Source: Saccharopolyspora gloriosae (lineage in GTDB: Bacteria > Actinomycetota > Actinomycetes > Mycobacteriales > Pseudonocardiaceae). Taken from it: a stretch of DNA of 64,000 nucleotides. This document shows, piece after piece, positions 15,669 through 24,342 of the stretch. The stretch lies in NCBI RefSeq assembly GCF_022828475.1, contig NZ_CP059557.1:1426001-1490000 (forward strand). Reading direction: 5' to 3'. Each line of letters opens with the position of its first letter. Position 1 is the first letter of the stretch. The translations under genes were made by a program, and so were the position numbers. The notes below the pieces were generated by a model that ran no database searches, had not been told where the DNA came from, and worked only from the letters and a program-made list of their open reading frames with translations.

Positions 15669-15910
15669 TCAAGGGCAATGGACCAACAGCGAGGGTGTCC
15701 GGCTGTGCTTCGCCACCCATTCCCCGATGGGGTTCGAGACCATCGATATCAACGTGACGATGTCGTCATGAACCTCGCGCGGCGTTCGGTACGCACCCGG
15801 CAGGTTGCGCGGGACACCTGGGCGCCGGACGCCCCCTACGACGGGTTCGTGGTGGGCAATGCGGTTACGCAAGGCGTAAACGTTCTGGGCGACCGCGTGA
15901 ACGTGCTCAA
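15669..15910 (-). pseudogene. Remnant of an Abi-like protein C-terminus
   Basis: The minus-strand frame ending at 15669 encodes ALRNRIAHHEPVVGG followed by EVHDDIVTLISMVSNPIGEW and a short tail. RNRIAHHEP and the HDD...W pattern are typical of the C-terminal part of actinobacterial Abi-like (abortive-infection related) proteins. Homology starts at the second copy of the 18-bp repeat, so the first two-thirds of the gene are gone. I infer a decayed phage-defence gene. Confidence 0.58.
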
Positions 15911-15997
15911 CTGAGCCGACGGTGCTACCGCTGTGCTCGAAGTCCCCGGGATCGTCAGTGCTGCGGCACGTGCCCGGGGCTCCCGACCGGGGCGGGT

Positions 15998-16555
15998 TCA
16001 CCGGGCGGCGGAGCGCCACTCGGTGGCGAGCACGGCGTAGTGGAGCTCGTCGCCCCACTCGTCCTTGAAGATCTCGGACTCCACGAAGTGCGCCTCCCTG
16101 CGCATGCCGAGGCGCTCCATCACCCGGGCCGAACCCGTGTTCCGCGCGTCGCAGCGACCGACGATCCGATGCAGGTCGAGCCCGTCGAAGCCGAGCCGCA
16201 ACATCTCCGCGGCGGCCTCGGTCGCGTAGCCGCGGCCCTGGTGGCCGGGATGCAGGACGAAGCCGAACTCACCCTGGCGGTGCTGCTCGCTGAGCCAGGT
16301 CAGCAGGACGTAGCCGATCACCGTGCCGTCCAGCTCGACGGCGAGCACCGCGCTGTCGCCTTCCGCGCGCAGTGACGTCTGCTCGCGGCGCTTCGCCACT
16401 TCGGCCGCGCAGTCCTCGCGGGTGCGGGGCTCGTTGTACAGGTAACGGGCCACTTCGGGCAGCGACTCGAAGGCGAACGCGTCCGCCACGTCGTCCTCAG
16501 TGAACGGGCGCAGCAACAGGCGCTCGGTCTTGATGGGCGCTAAGACTTCGATCAC
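15998..16555 (-). CDS. GNAT N-acetyltransferase (RimJ/RimL type)
   Basis: The 185-residue protein starts TERLLLRPFTEDDVADAF and has the acetyl-CoA loop HPGHQGRGYATEAA followed by LHRIVGRCDARNTGSARVME, the pattern of RimJ/RimL-type acetyltransferases. These acetylate N-terminal amino groups of proteins or small amines; the substrate is unknown. GTG 16555 is the likely start. The gene ends about 75 bases from decayed fragments of a related gene, and lies just downstream of cobM on the same strand (25 bases), perhaps by read-through. Confidence 0.85.
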   Translation of the reverse strand: MIEVLAPIKTERLLLRPFTEDDVADAFAFESLPEVARYLYNEPRTREDCAAEVAKRREQTSLRAEGDSAVLAVELDGTVIGYVLLTWLSEQHRQGEFGFVLHPGHQGRGYATEAAAEMLRLGFDGLDLHRIVGRCDARNTGSARVMERLGMRREAHFVESEIFKDEWGDELHYAVLATEWRSAAR

Positions 16556-16579
16556 GCGATCCCCAGAGCTCGTGGTCGG

Positions 16580-17323
16580 TCAGGTGCGGCAGCGGGTGGT
16601 GGAGTACAGGTGGCTGTCCGGGAACGTGGACGCCGTGAGCACTTCGCCGACGACGACGACCGCGGTGCGGGTGATCCCGGCGGCACGCACCGACTCCGCG
16701 ATGTCGGCGAGGGTGCCGCGCAGCACGATCTCGTCCGCTCGGCTCGCCCCGGCGACCACGGCCACCGGGCAGTCCGCGCCGTAGTTCGGCACCAGCTGCT
16801 CCACCAGGGACTCGATGCGGTTCACCGCCAGGTGCAGCACCATCGTCGCGCCGCTGCGTCCCAGCGTCGCCAAATCCTCGCCGTCGGGCATCGGCGTGGC
16901 CTGCGCCGAAGTGCGGGTGAGCACAACGGTCTGCCCCACGCCGGGCACGGTGAACTCGCGCTTCAACGTCGCCGCGGCCGCCGCGAACGCGGGCACCCCC
17001 GGCACCACGTCGTAGGGCACCCCGGCCGCGTCGAGGCGGCGCATCTGCTCGGCGACCGCGCTGAACACCGCCGGATCACCCGAGTGCAGCCGCGCCACGT
17101 CCCGGCCCGCTTCGTGCGCGGCGACCAGCTCGGCGAGGATCTCGTCCAGGTTCAGGTTCGCCGTGTCGATCAGCCGCGCGCCGTCCGGGCAGTGCTCCAG
17201 CAGCTCCACCGGAACGAGGCTGCCCGCGTACAGGCACACCGGGGAAGCGGCGAGCACGTCACGGCCGCGCACCGTGATCAGGTCGGCGGCGCCGGGACCG
17301 GCGCCGATGAAGTGCACCGTCAT
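16580..17323 (-). CDS. cobM: Precorrin-4 C11-methyltransferase CobM
   Basis: CobM is a SAM-dependent tetrapyrrole methylase that methylates precorrin-4 at C11. The 247-residue product begins TVHFIGAGPGAADLITVRG and contains RLHSGDPAVFSAVAEQ and VPGVPAFAAAAATLKREFT, typical of CobM/CbiF. ATG 17323 overlaps the stop of the preceding cobL frame as ATGA, so I prefer it over GTG 17338. It is the last of the cob genes on this strand. In Mycobacterium cobK, cobM and cobL are adjacent; here about 11 kb separates them from cobK. Confidence 0.93.
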   Translation of the reverse strand: MTVHFIGAGPGAADLITVRGRDVLAASPVCLYAGSLVPVELLEHCPDGARLIDTANLNLDEILAELVAAHEAGRDVARLHSGDPAVFSAVAEQMRRLDAAGVPYDVVPGVPAFAAAAATLKREFTVPGVGQTVVLTRTSAQATPMPDGEDLATLGRSGATMVLHLAVNRIESLVEQLVPNYGADCPVAVVAGASRADEIVLRGTLADIAESVRAAGITRTAVVVVGEVLTASTFPDSHLYSTTRCRT

Positions 17324-17973
17324 CGGGTCACCGTCCACTGCGTGATCCGCATCGCGGGCCGCCAGCCGGTGAACCCGCCCACCGGCGAAGCGTGCTCCGC
17401 AGCGATCCGCACCAGCTCACCGCCGCAGCGGCCGTACCACTCCGCCACCAGTACCTCCGATTCGATCGTCACCGCGTTCACCACCAGGCGCCCGCCCGGC
17501 CGCAGCGCGTCCCAGCACCGCTGGAGCACTCCGGGGGCCGTGGCGCCGCCGCCCACGAACACCGCGTTCGGGGCGTCCAAACCGTCCAGCGCGTCCGGCG
17601 CGGCACCGATGACCACGCTCAGGTCGGGGACGCCGAGGGTCATCGCGTTCGTCGTGATGCGGGCGGCCCGGTCCTCGCGGTGCTCGATCGCCACCGCGCG
17701 ATTCGCCGGGTCGCAGCGCATCCACTCGATCGCGATGCTACCGGCGCCCGCACCCACGTCCCACAACAGCTCACCGGGCGCCGGCGCCAACCGGGACACG
17801 GTGAGCGCGCGGACGTCGCGCTTCGTGAGCTGCCCGTCGTGCTGGAACGCCGAGTCCGGCAGGCCCGGAGTGCGCGGCCTGCGCTCGGCGTCGGCGTCGG
17901 CCTCGCAGTGCAGACCGATCACGTTCAGCGCGGGCACCTCGGGGTGGCGCCACTGCGCCGCCGTCGCGCCCAC
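17320..17973 (-). CDS. cobL: CobL C-terminal part (CbiT-like decarboxylating methyltransferase), out of frame with its N-terminal part
   Basis: This frame encodes the second half of precorrin-6Y C5,15-methyltransferase: the CbiT-like domain that decarboxylates the C12 acetate side chain and methylates C15. It has QLTKRDVRALTVSRL and the SAM motif DVGAGAGSIAIEW. The open frame begins with GTG 17973 without a clear ribosome site and overlaps the upstream frame by 49 bases. Homologous CobL proteins read straight through from the CbiE-like half. Adding one C in the minus-strand run CCCC at 17986-17989 would restore GAPEESRVGATAAQW in one frame. Either cobL is a frameshifted gene, the sequence has an error, or the halves now work as separate CbiE and CbiT. 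Confidence 0.85.
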   Translation of the reverse strand: MGATAAQWRHPEVPALNVIGLHCEADADAERRPRTPGLPDSAFQHDGQLTKRDVRALTVSRLAPAPGELLWDVGAGAGSIAIEWMRCDPANRAVAIEHREDRAARITTNAMTLGVPDLSVVIGAAPDALDGLDAPNAVFVGGGATAPGVLQRCWDALRPGGRLVVNAVTIESEVLVAEWYGRCGGELVRIAAEHASPVGGFTGWRPAMRITQWTVTR

Positions 17974-18533
17974 ACGGGACTCCTCGGGGCGCCCAAATCG
18001 CCCAGCACCGTCATCGTGCTGCTGCCGAAGTCGCGCGCCACCAGCAGTGCCGCCACCCGCGCGGGCGTGTGCGCGTCGGAACTGAGCACGATCAGCCGCC
18101 GCCCCGGCTGGAGTTCCGGGTGCAGCAGCTCGACGTGCCTGCCGACGAGGCTCACCACCGTCACGTCCTGCTCGGCCCAGCCGAGCCGCGCGCAGGCCAG
18201 CGCCACCGACGACACGTGCGGCAGCACCCGCAGCCGCTCCGCGCCGAGCACCCGGGCCAACGTGGCGCCGATGCCGTGGAACATGGGATCACCGCTGGCC
18301 AGCACGCAGATCGCCCGGCCGTCGTGCTCGGCGAACAGTCCCGGCAGCGCGGGCAGCATCGGCGACGGCCACGCGACGAGTTCGGCCGCGCCACGCGGAA
18401 TCAGGTCGAGCTGGCGGCGGCTGCCGAACACGACCTCGGCCGCCTCGACGCGGCGCCGCGCCGCCGTGGACAGGCCGTCCCAGCCGTCGGCGCCGATGCC
18501 CACGACGTCAACGGGTTTCTGCTGCGCACTCAC
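17925..18533 (-). CDS. cobL: CobL N-terminal part (CbiE-like C5-methyltransferase), frameshifted 3' end
   Basis: This frame encodes the first half of CobL, a tetrapyrrole methylase that methylates C5 of the corrin ring. It starts at GTG 18533 with VDVVGIGADGWDGL and contains CVLASGDPMFHGIGATLARV and the STMTVLGDLGAP motif at its domain end. After GAP the frame reads RSPVWARRRRSGATPRCPR and stops, an Arg-rich tail that is clearly out of frame. The break falls in the run of four C on this strand at 17986-17989. The CbiE-like domain itself is essentially complete, so partial function is possible. Confidence 0.85.
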   Translation of the reverse strand: MSAQQKPVDVVGIGADGWDGLSTAARRRVEAAEVVFGSRRQLDLIPRGAAELVAWPSPMLPALPGLFAEHDGRAICVLASGDPMFHGIGATLARVLGAERLRVLPHVSSVALACARLGWAEQDVTVVSLVGRHVELLHPELQPGRRLIVLSSDAHTPARVAALLVARDFGSSTMTVLGDLGAPRSPVWARRRRSGATPRCPR

Positions 18534-18599
18534 CCCACCACCTCACCACGCGATGGCGACTCATGTGGTCCGGGGGCGGGGGAGGTCACGTGCAGCGGT

Positions 18600-18878
18600 C
18601 GTGCACCGCGCGAGCTCGACCCTGGCGCGCGGCTCAAGGGGCAGCGTCCCCGGCAGCGACGTCGACGTGGAGCTGAACCTGCTGGAGCTGATCGCGCGTT
18701 CGGGTTCGGCGGGCAGGAGCGGTTCGTCGGGGAGGCCGTGGAGATCGAAGGCGACCGGGTCGCGGCGCTGGACGCGGAGATCACCCGCCTCACCGGGTTC
18801 CGCGACCACTTGGCCGCCTGCCACGCGAACATCGAGAACGTGCTCGAACCCGCGGGTTCGGTGCCCGGCGGAACGTGA
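18600..18878 (+). pseudogene. Possible degenerate fragment of a small regulator
   Basis: This 424-base gap between cobL and the PPOX gene holds no intact gene. From about 18736 one plus frame reads AVEIEGDRVAALDAEITRL and then RDHLAACHANIENVLE to a stop at 18878, which looks coding and resembles the coiled C-terminus of MerR-type regulators. A possible preceding piece (VELNLLELIARSG, 18664-18702) lies in another frame. No start or DNA-binding part is seen. The assignment is tentative. Confidence 0.3.
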
Positions 18879-18952
18879 CGAGCGGAGGTTCCGCCCGACA
18901 GGCCCCGCCGCGCGGAAACCCGGGATGCGCGGCGGAATTCCGCGCCCCGCGC

Positions 18953-19369
18953 TCAGAGGTTGCTCAAGGCCCGGGTCACGGTGATCTCCAGGACCACGCG
19001 GTTCGGGTTGTTCCGGGGCGGGCGCCCGTAGCGGTCGGTGGCGCGAGCCTCGGCGTCGGCGACCACGGCCGGATCGTCGCGGACCACCGCCACACCCTCC
19101 AGAGTGGACCAGCGACGGCCGTCCACCTGGCACAGAGCGACCCGCGCGCCCGGCTCACCGGACGCGCGGACCTGCCGTGCCTTGTGCGAATCGCGCGAGC
19201 TCAGGACCCGAGCGGTTCCCGTCGCGACGTCCAGCGTGGAGTTCACCGGGACGACGTGCGCAGTGCCGTCCGCGCGCACCGTCGTCAACGTGCAGACGTG
19301 CGGTTCAGCCCAGAACGCCAGGAACTCGGCGCTCGGCTCGGACAGCGACACGGTGCGCGACGATGCCAC
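18953..19369 (-). CDS. PPOX-class (pyridoxamine-phosphate-oxidase-like) F420/flavin-dependent protein
   Basis: The 138-residue protein has the split-barrel flavin/F420-binding pattern of the PPOX class: FLAFWAEPHVCTLTTVRADG, AHVVPVNSTLD, ARVLSSRDSHKARQVR and a C-terminal PNRVVLEITVTRAL. Such proteins bind FMN, F420 or heme and reduce diverse substrates; the specific one is unknown. The start is GTG 19369. It lies about 50 bases downstream of the DEAD helicase stop on the same strand. Confidence 0.83.
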   Translation of the reverse strand: MASSRTVSLSEPSAEFLAFWAEPHVCTLTTVRADGTAHVVPVNSTLDVATGTARVLSSRDSHKARQVRASGEPGARVALCQVDGRRWSTLEGVAVVRDDPAVVADAEARATDRYGRPPRNNPNRVVLEITVTRALSNL

Positions 19370-19423
19370 GGCTCGGCACTCCCTTCAGCGTGATCCGCGT
19401 AGTGGTGCGGGCAGGCGCGAACC

Positions 19424-21007
19424 TCAGCCTGCCCAGGACTGCCGGGAGCGCTGCGGGCGCTGGCCACCACGAGCGTTCGGGCCGCCACTGCGCCTGCCTC
19501 GGTCGCCGCCTCGCGAGGCGCCGCCGCGCTGGTCCTCCCAGACTCCGCGACCGCGCTGGTCGACCCGCGCGGGCCGGTCGTCCCGGGAACGGGGCTGGCC
19601 CTCCCGTGAACGGGACTGGCCCTGACCCTGGCCTTGCCCGCGCGGGCCGCCCTGACGACGACCCTGGCCGGAACCGTTGCGCGAGGCACCACCGCGGGAG
19701 GCGTCCTTGCGCGGCTCGGCCACGGCGACGCCGCTGGGCTCCCGGGCACCGGTCAGCCGCACCAGCTCCGCGTCCTGCGGAGCGATCTTCGTCGTGGTCG
19801 TGGTGACCCCGGCCTTGGTGGTCATCTGCTGGAACGCGCGCTTCTGGTCGTCGGTCACGATCGTCACGACCGTGCCCGTCGCACCGGCGCGCGCGGTCCG
19901 CCCGGCGCGGTGCAGGTAGTCCTTCGGGTCCGCCGGCGGTTCCACGTGCACGACCAGGCTCACGTCGTCGACGTGGATGCCGCGGGCCGCTACGTTCGTC
20001 GCCACCAACGTCTCCGTGGTGCCCGCGCGGAACTCGTCGAGGATCCGGGTCCGGGCGTTCTGCGCCTTGCCGCCGTGCAGCGCGCCCGCGCGCACCCCGG
20101 AAGCGCGCAGCTTCTTCGTCAACCGGTCCGCGTGGTGCTTGGTGCGCACGAACATGATCGTGCGGCCGTCGCGGGCGGCGATGCGGGACAGCACGTTGAG
20201 CTTGTCGTCCGCCGACACCAGGAACTGGTGGTGGTCCATGTTGTCCACGCTGGCCGCGGGCGGCGCCAGCGAGTGCACCACCGGGTCCGTCATGTACTCG
20301 CGCACCAGCTTGTCGACGTCACCGTCGAGGGTCGCGGAGAACAGCAGCCGCTGACCGTTCGACGGAATCAGGTCGAGGATGTCGCGGACCTGCGGCAAGA
20401 AGCCCATGTCCGCCATCTGGTCGGCCTCGTCGAGCGCGGTGCGCTCCACTTCGGACAGCACGCAGGTGCCCTGGCGCACGTGGTCGGACAGCCGGCCCGG
20501 CGTCGCGACGAGCACGTCGACGCCGCGGCGCAGCGTGTCGGCCTGCCGGTTGAACGGCATGCCGCCGACGACCTCGCGCACGTACAGCCCCAGCGACTTG
20601 GCCAGTGGCTTCAACGCGTTCGTGACCTGAGTGGCCAGTTCCCGGGTGGGCACCAGCACCAGGCCGCGGGGGTGGATCGCGCGGGCGTTGCCCCGCTGCA
20701 TCGCCAGCAGCGGCAGCCCGAACGCGAGGGTCTTACCGGAACCCGTCTGGCCGCGGCCCAGCACGTCGCGCCCGCTCAGCGCGTCCGGGATGGTCGCGGC
20801 CTGGATCGGGAACGCCTCCGTCAGGCCCGCCTCGGCCAGCGACGCCACCAGCTTCTGCGGCAGGCCCAGCGAATCGAACGGGGCCGGGTCGACCGCGGTC
20901 ACACCGACCTGGTCGAACAAGCTCGGCTCGACGGGCGCCGCCGGCTTGGCGGGGCCGCGGCGGCGGGGACGCCGGGAGCGGGCAGCGGGGGACGAACTGG
21001 GACGCAC
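19424..21007 (-). CDS. DEAD-box RNA helicase
   Basis: This 527-residue protein is an ATP-dependent RNA helicase. It shows the Q-motif region (FPIQAATIPDAL), Walker A GRGQTGSGKT, PTRELA, the DEAD box in ALDEADQMADMGF, SAT in LLFSATL, and motif VI HRAGRTARAG. After about residue 415 comes a basic, low-complexity Arg/Gly/Gln/Ser-rich tail (RGQGQGQGQSRSREG) like that of cold-shock or ribosome-assembly helicases, likely for unspecific RNA binding. The start is GTG 21007. About 230 bases of untranslated DNA and a hairpin repeat lie upstream. Confidence 0.93.
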   Translation of the reverse strand: MRPSSSPAARSRRPRRRGPAKPAAPVEPSLFDQVGVTAVDPAPFDSLGLPQKLVASLAEAGLTEAFPIQAATIPDALSGRDVLGRGQTGSGKTLAFGLPLLAMQRGNARAIHPRGLVLVPTRELATQVTNALKPLAKSLGLYVREVVGGMPFNRQADTLRRGVDVLVATPGRLSDHVRQGTCVLSEVERTALDEADQMADMGFLPQVRDILDLIPSNGQRLLFSATLDGDVDKLVREYMTDPVVHSLAPPAASVDNMDHHQFLVSADDKLNVLSRIAARDGRTIMFVRTKHHADRLTKKLRASGVRAGALHGGKAQNARTRILDEFRAGTTETLVATNVAARGIHVDDVSLVVHVEPPADPKDYLHRAGRTARAGATGTVVTIVTDDQKRAFQQMTTKAGVTTTTTKIAPQDAELVRLTGAREPSGVAVAEPRKDASRGGASRNGSGQGRRQGGPRGQGQGQGQSRSREGQPRSRDDRPARVDQRGRGVWEDQRGGASRGGDRGRRSGGPNARGGQRPQRSRQSWAG

Positions 21008-21252
21008 AGCGAACCTCCGGGAACTGGCACGTCTCGGGGAGGCCGCGCGGTCGCGCGCTGATCACAAGGACGAGCCCGGCGCGACTACGGCGCCGCTGGT
21101 GGATGACGTGGAGCACCGGAGCCGGAGCGGGAGGATCGGGGTGAACTTGTCCGGCTCGACTCGGCGGGCTTGGTCCCGCGCAGTCGCCTTGTCCAGTGCA
21201 CGTCGAGTCTAGCTGACGTCCAGATCTTGATCATGGTTTGGGTGGTGGGGTG

Positions 21253-21355
21253 GGTGGCGGAACCTCAGTTGGTCTCTCGCTGCGGGATCTTTTTCCCTAG
21301 TGGCTCCGCCACGAGGGAAAAAGCTGTCCTCGCGAGAGACCAACTGAGAACCCGC
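21253..21355. repeat. Nested-hairpin intergenic repeat, copy 1
   Basis: From GGTGGCGGAACCTC to GAGAACCCGC, this element has a perfect 16-bp outer stem (CTCAGTTGGTCTCTCG at 21264-21279 with 21333-21348) and an inner stem around GTGGCTCCGCCAC preceded by TTTTTCCC and followed by GAGGGAAAAA. Copies at 43321 and 59711 share the ends and layout but differ in stem sequence in a paired way. It lies between the DEAD helicase and yaaA. Confidence 0.85.
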
Positions 21356-21375
21356 GGGTGAGCGGCTTTGTGACG

Positions 21376-21545
21376 TGGGCTATGTGCTTCGCACATACAG
21401 GCGCGGCCTTTGGCCGCAAGGCACGGCTTGCTTCGCTGCCGCAAGGCACGGCTTCGCCGCACGGCACGGCCTTCGGCCGCGAGGCAGGCGGGGCTTCGCC
21501 CGCCCTTTGCGGGCTTCGCCGCCGACTGCACGGCTTTGGCGTATG
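21376..21545. repeat. Array of small stem-loops with TTC/TTCG loops
   Basis: The 200 bases before the yaaA stop hold a chain of short hairpins: TATGTGCTTCGCACATA (21381-21397), GCGGCCTTTGGCCGC (21403-21417), CGGCTTCGCCG, CGGCCTTCGGCCG and GCGGGGCTTCGCCCGC, many preceded by GGCACGGC. Small open frames across it are by-products of the repeats. No gene is supported from 21061 to 21560. Confidence 0.7.
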
Positions 21546-21563
21546 AGCGAGATCTCGGGGGTG

Positions 21564-22307
21564 TCAGGCTGGGACCACTACGGTGAGGGATGTCTCCGAT
21601 GGGTGTTCCACTCGCATGTCGGCCCGGCGGGCCAGGTCGATCACGTCGTGCACCGAGGTGGGCTCGTCGGGGGCGGCGGCGAGGAGGCGGGCCAGGCGGC
21701 CCTTGTGGGACTTGTTGTGGTGGCTCACGACCTTGCGCTCGCCGCGCGCGTTCTCCGCCAGCACCTGGACGCCGACCGCGCCGGGTACTCGCGCCAGCGC
21801 CGCGTACGCGCCGGAACGCAGATCCACCACCAGCTCACCGGCCTCGCGCAGCACCGGCTCCAGCGCCGGGCGCCACACGCCGCGCAACGGGCCGAAACCG
21901 GGCAGTGAACTGCCCGCCGACAACCGGTACGCCGGAATGCGATCGCCGCCGCGCACCAGCCCGAACAGCGCGGACGCCACGGCCAGCCGCGAATCCGCCC
22001 GCGCCCGTTGCGCAGTGGACAGGGTCGCGACGTCCAACGCGTCGAACAGCACGCCGGTGTAGCGCTCCAGCGCGGCAGCGGTGGGGGAGTCGAACAGCGC
22101 CGCGTTGCGCGCCACCTCACCGGACTGGCGTTCCGAAAGGCCCAGCGCGGACAGGCTCGCCGGGACGTCCTCGGCGAGCGAGCGCACCGCCTCCGCGAGC
22201 TTCCGCCGCGTCGGCGTGAGCTCCGGGCAGGACAGCGCGTCCAGGTCCAGCGACGGACCGTCACCGCCCGCGGCCTTGGTCTCGGAAGGAGGCAGCAGCA
22301 CCAGCAC
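21564..22307 (-). CDS. yaaA: Peroxide stress protein YaaA (UPF0246)
   Basis: The 247-residue protein begins [13 protein letters not shown] and ends with [17 protein letters not shown], both diagnostic of the YaaA/DUF328 family. In E. coli YaaA lowers free iron and protects DNA and proteins during hydrogen peroxide stress; it binds DNA through a cantaloupe fold. The start is GTG 22307. It is divergent from proS with about 180 bases between starts and is followed by hairpin repeats. Confidence 0.92.
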   Translation of the reverse strand: MLVLLPPSETKAAGGDGPSLDLDALSCPELTPTRRKLAEAVRSLAEDVPASLSALGLSERQSGEVARNAALFDSPTAAALERYTGVLFDALDVATLSTAQRARADSRLAVASALFGLVRGGDRIPAYRLSAGSSLPGFGPLRGVWRPALEPVLREAGELVVDLRSGAYAALARVPGAVGVQVLAENARGERKVVSHHNKSHKGRLARLLAAAPDEPTSVHDVIDLARRADMRVEHPSETSLTVVVPA

Positions 22308-22488
22308 GAGCGATCAGGGTAGTGACCCCGGTCGGCCCGGTGGGAATGGGCGTCGCGGGCGTGGCCGCGTCGCGGGCAATCCGCTGGCGGCGACCCCGGT
22401 GGGTGTCGCTACCCTGCGAGGACCGAGCGTTCCACCACGTGAACCTTCGGTATTCCGCAGTTCTCTACCCGCCCGAGGAGCGCCCGCC

Positions 22489-24237
22489 GTGATCACGAGG
22501 ATGTCGACGTTGTTCTTGCGTACCCTGCGCGAGGATCCGGCCGACGCCGAGGTGCCGAGCCACAAACTGCTCGTGCGCGCCGGATACGTGCGCCGTGTCG
22601 CCCCGGGCATCTACTCGTGGCTGCCGCTGGGCCTGCGGGTGCTGCGCAACGTCGAAGAGGTCGTGCGCCAGGAGATGGCCGCCATCGGCGCCCAGGAGAT
22701 CCACCTCCCCGCGCTGCTGCCGCGCGAACCGTACGAGCAGACGAACCGCTGGACCGAGTACGGCCCGCAGCTGTTCCGGCTCCAGGACCGCAAGGGCGGC
22801 GACTACCTGCTGGGGCCGACGCACGAGGAGTTGTTCGCGCTCACCGTCAAGGGTGAGTACAACTCCTACAAGGACTACCCGGTCATGCTGTACCAAATCC
22901 AGACCAAGTACCGGGACGAGGAACGTCCCCGCGCGGGCATCCTGCGCGGCCGCGAGTTCGTCATGAAGGACTCCTACTCCTTCGACATCGACGAGGACGG
23001 CCTCACGAACTCCTACCGGCTGCACCGCGACGCTTACGTCCGGATCTTCGACCGGGTGGGCCTGCGCTACGTCATCGTCGCCGCGACCTCCGGTGCGATG
23101 GGCGGATCCGCGTCCGAGGAGTTCCTCGCGGAGAGCCCGACCGGCGAGGACACCTTCGTGCGCAGCACCGACTCCGACTACGCGGCGAACGTCGAGGCCG
23201 TCGTGACCCCGGTGCCCGCAGCCGAGTCCATCGAGGACAAACCGGCCGCGCAGGTGCACAGCACTCCCGGCACGCCGACCATCGAGTCGCTGGTGGACTT
23301 CCTCAACGGCGCCGAGCTGGGCCGCACCTTCACCGCCGCCGACACCCTCAAGAACGTGCTCGTCAAGACCAAGCAGCCCGGCGCGGAGAAGTGGGAACTG
23401 CTGGCCGTCGCGGTGCCCGGTGACCGCGAGGTCGACCTCAAGCGCCTCGAAGCCGCCGTCGAACCCGCCGAGGTCGCGCTGCTCGACGAGGCCGACTTCG
23501 CCGCGAATCCCTTCCTGGTGAAGGGCTACATCGGCCCGAAGGCGTTGCGGGACAACGGGATCCGCTACCTCGCCGACCCGCGCATCGTCAGCGGCACCGC
23601 ATGGGTCACCGGCGCCGACCAGGACGGCCACCACGTCGTGGACCTGGTCTGCGGCCGCGACTTCACGCCCGACGGCACCATCGAGGCCGCCGAGGTCCGC
23701 GAAGGCGACGCCGCGCCGGACGGCGGCGGCACCCTGGTCGCGGCCCGCGGCATCGAGATCGGGCACATCTTCCAGCTCGGCCGCAAGTACGCCGACGCGT
23801 TCGGCCTGGACGCGCTCGGCCAGGACGGCAAGCCGAAGCGGATCACGATGGGCTCCTACGGCGTCGGCGTGTCGCGGCTGGTCGCCGCGATCGCCGAGCA
23901 GAGCCACGACGAGCTCGGCCTGGTGTGGCCGCGCGAAGTCGCCCCCGCCGACGTGCACGTGGTCATCGCGGGCAAGGACGAGACGGTCCGCGAAGGCGGT
24001 GAGCGCCTCGCCGCCGAACTCGACGAGGCGGGCGTGCGGGTGCTGCTCGACGACCGCACCTCTTCGCCCGGCGTGAAGTTCGCCGACGCGGAACTCGTGG
24101 GCGTGCCGACGATCCTCGTCGTCGGCAAGGGACTCGCGAAGGGCGTCGTCGAGATCAAGGACCGTCGCACCGGCGAACGCGAAGAGATCGACGTCGACAA
24201 AGCCGTCGGCCACCTGGCGCAGGCCGTGCAGGGTTGA
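22489..24237 (+). CDS. proS: Prolyl-tRNA synthetase
   Basis: ProRS charges tRNA-Pro. The 582-residue product is of the bacterial type with the editing INS domain between class II motifs 2 and 3: motif 1 near [17 protein letters not shown], motif 2 in [17 protein letters not shown], the INS domain at about residues 225-400, motif 3 in [15 protein letters not shown], and an anticodon-binding domain from about 480. GTG 22489 is chosen because GAGGAG precedes it by eight bases and the N-terminus [19 protein letters not shown] fits the family. In Mycobacterium proS neighbours the DUF4439 gene; here about 8 kb lies between. Confidence 0.96.
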   Translation: MITRMSTLFLRTLREDPADAEVPSHKLLVRAGYVRRVAPGIYSWLPLGLRVLRNVEEVVRQEMAAIGAQEIHLPALLPREPYEQTNRWTEYGPQLFRLQDRKGGDYLLGPTHEELFALTVKGEYNSYKDYPVMLYQIQTKYRDEERPRAGILRGREFVMKDSYSFDIDEDGLTNSYRLHRDAYVRIFDRVGLRYVIVAATSGAMGGSASEEFLAESPTGEDTFVRSTDSDYAANVEAVVTPVPAAESIEDKPAAQVHSTPGTPTIESLVDFLNGAELGRTFTAADTLKNVLVKTKQPGAEKWELLAVAVPGDREVDLKRLEAAVEPAEVALLDEADFAANPFLVKGYIGPKALRDNGIRYLADPRIVSGTAWVTGADQDGHHVVDLVCGRDFTPDGTIEAAEVREGDAAPDGGGTLVAARGIEIGHIFQLGRKYADAFGLDALGQDGKPKRITMGSYGVGVSRLVAAIAEQSHDELGLVWPREVAPADVHVVIAGKDETVREGGERLAAELDEAGVRVLLDDRTSSPGVKFADAELVGVPTILVVGKGLAKGVVEIKDRRTGEREEIDVDKAVGHLAQAVQG

Positions 24238-24286
24238 GGGCCGGTTCCCGGAAGGGAAACGACCGCACCACCGGTCCTGATTCGAT

Positions 24287-24324
24287 GAACGGCCGCTCGC
24301 GCCTCCGGGTGCGGGCGGCCGTTC
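24287..24324. terminator. Bidirectional terminator after proS
   Basis: GAACGGCCGC at 24287-24296 pairs with GCGGCCGTTC at 24315-24324, with further G-U-tolerant pairing toward the loop. It lies between the convergent stops of proS (24237) and the NB-ARC gene (24343). Confidence 0.72.
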
Positions 24325-24342
24325 GTCTTCGTCCTGCGGCGA

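Larger units (their letters stand above)
15499..15922. repeat. 18-bp direct repeats flanking decayed gene fragments
   Basis: GCTCAACTGAGCCGACGG occurs at 15499-15516, over the marR stop codon, and again exactly at 15905-15922, 406 bases away. Between the copies lie only remnants of two genes. The Abi-like homology begins at the second copy and the GNAT-like fragment ends at the first, so the repeats mark recombination junctions. Confidence 0.75.

Noticed and set aside
17925-17973. Programmed frameshift in cobL
   Set aside because: The junction has no slippery heptamer in phase, and a single missing C explains the break more simply.
21265-21531. 88-codon minus-strand frame across the hairpin repeat
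   Set aside because: It is generated by the repeat and hairpin array; the KPAKGGRSPACLA-type repeats follow from the DNA repeats.
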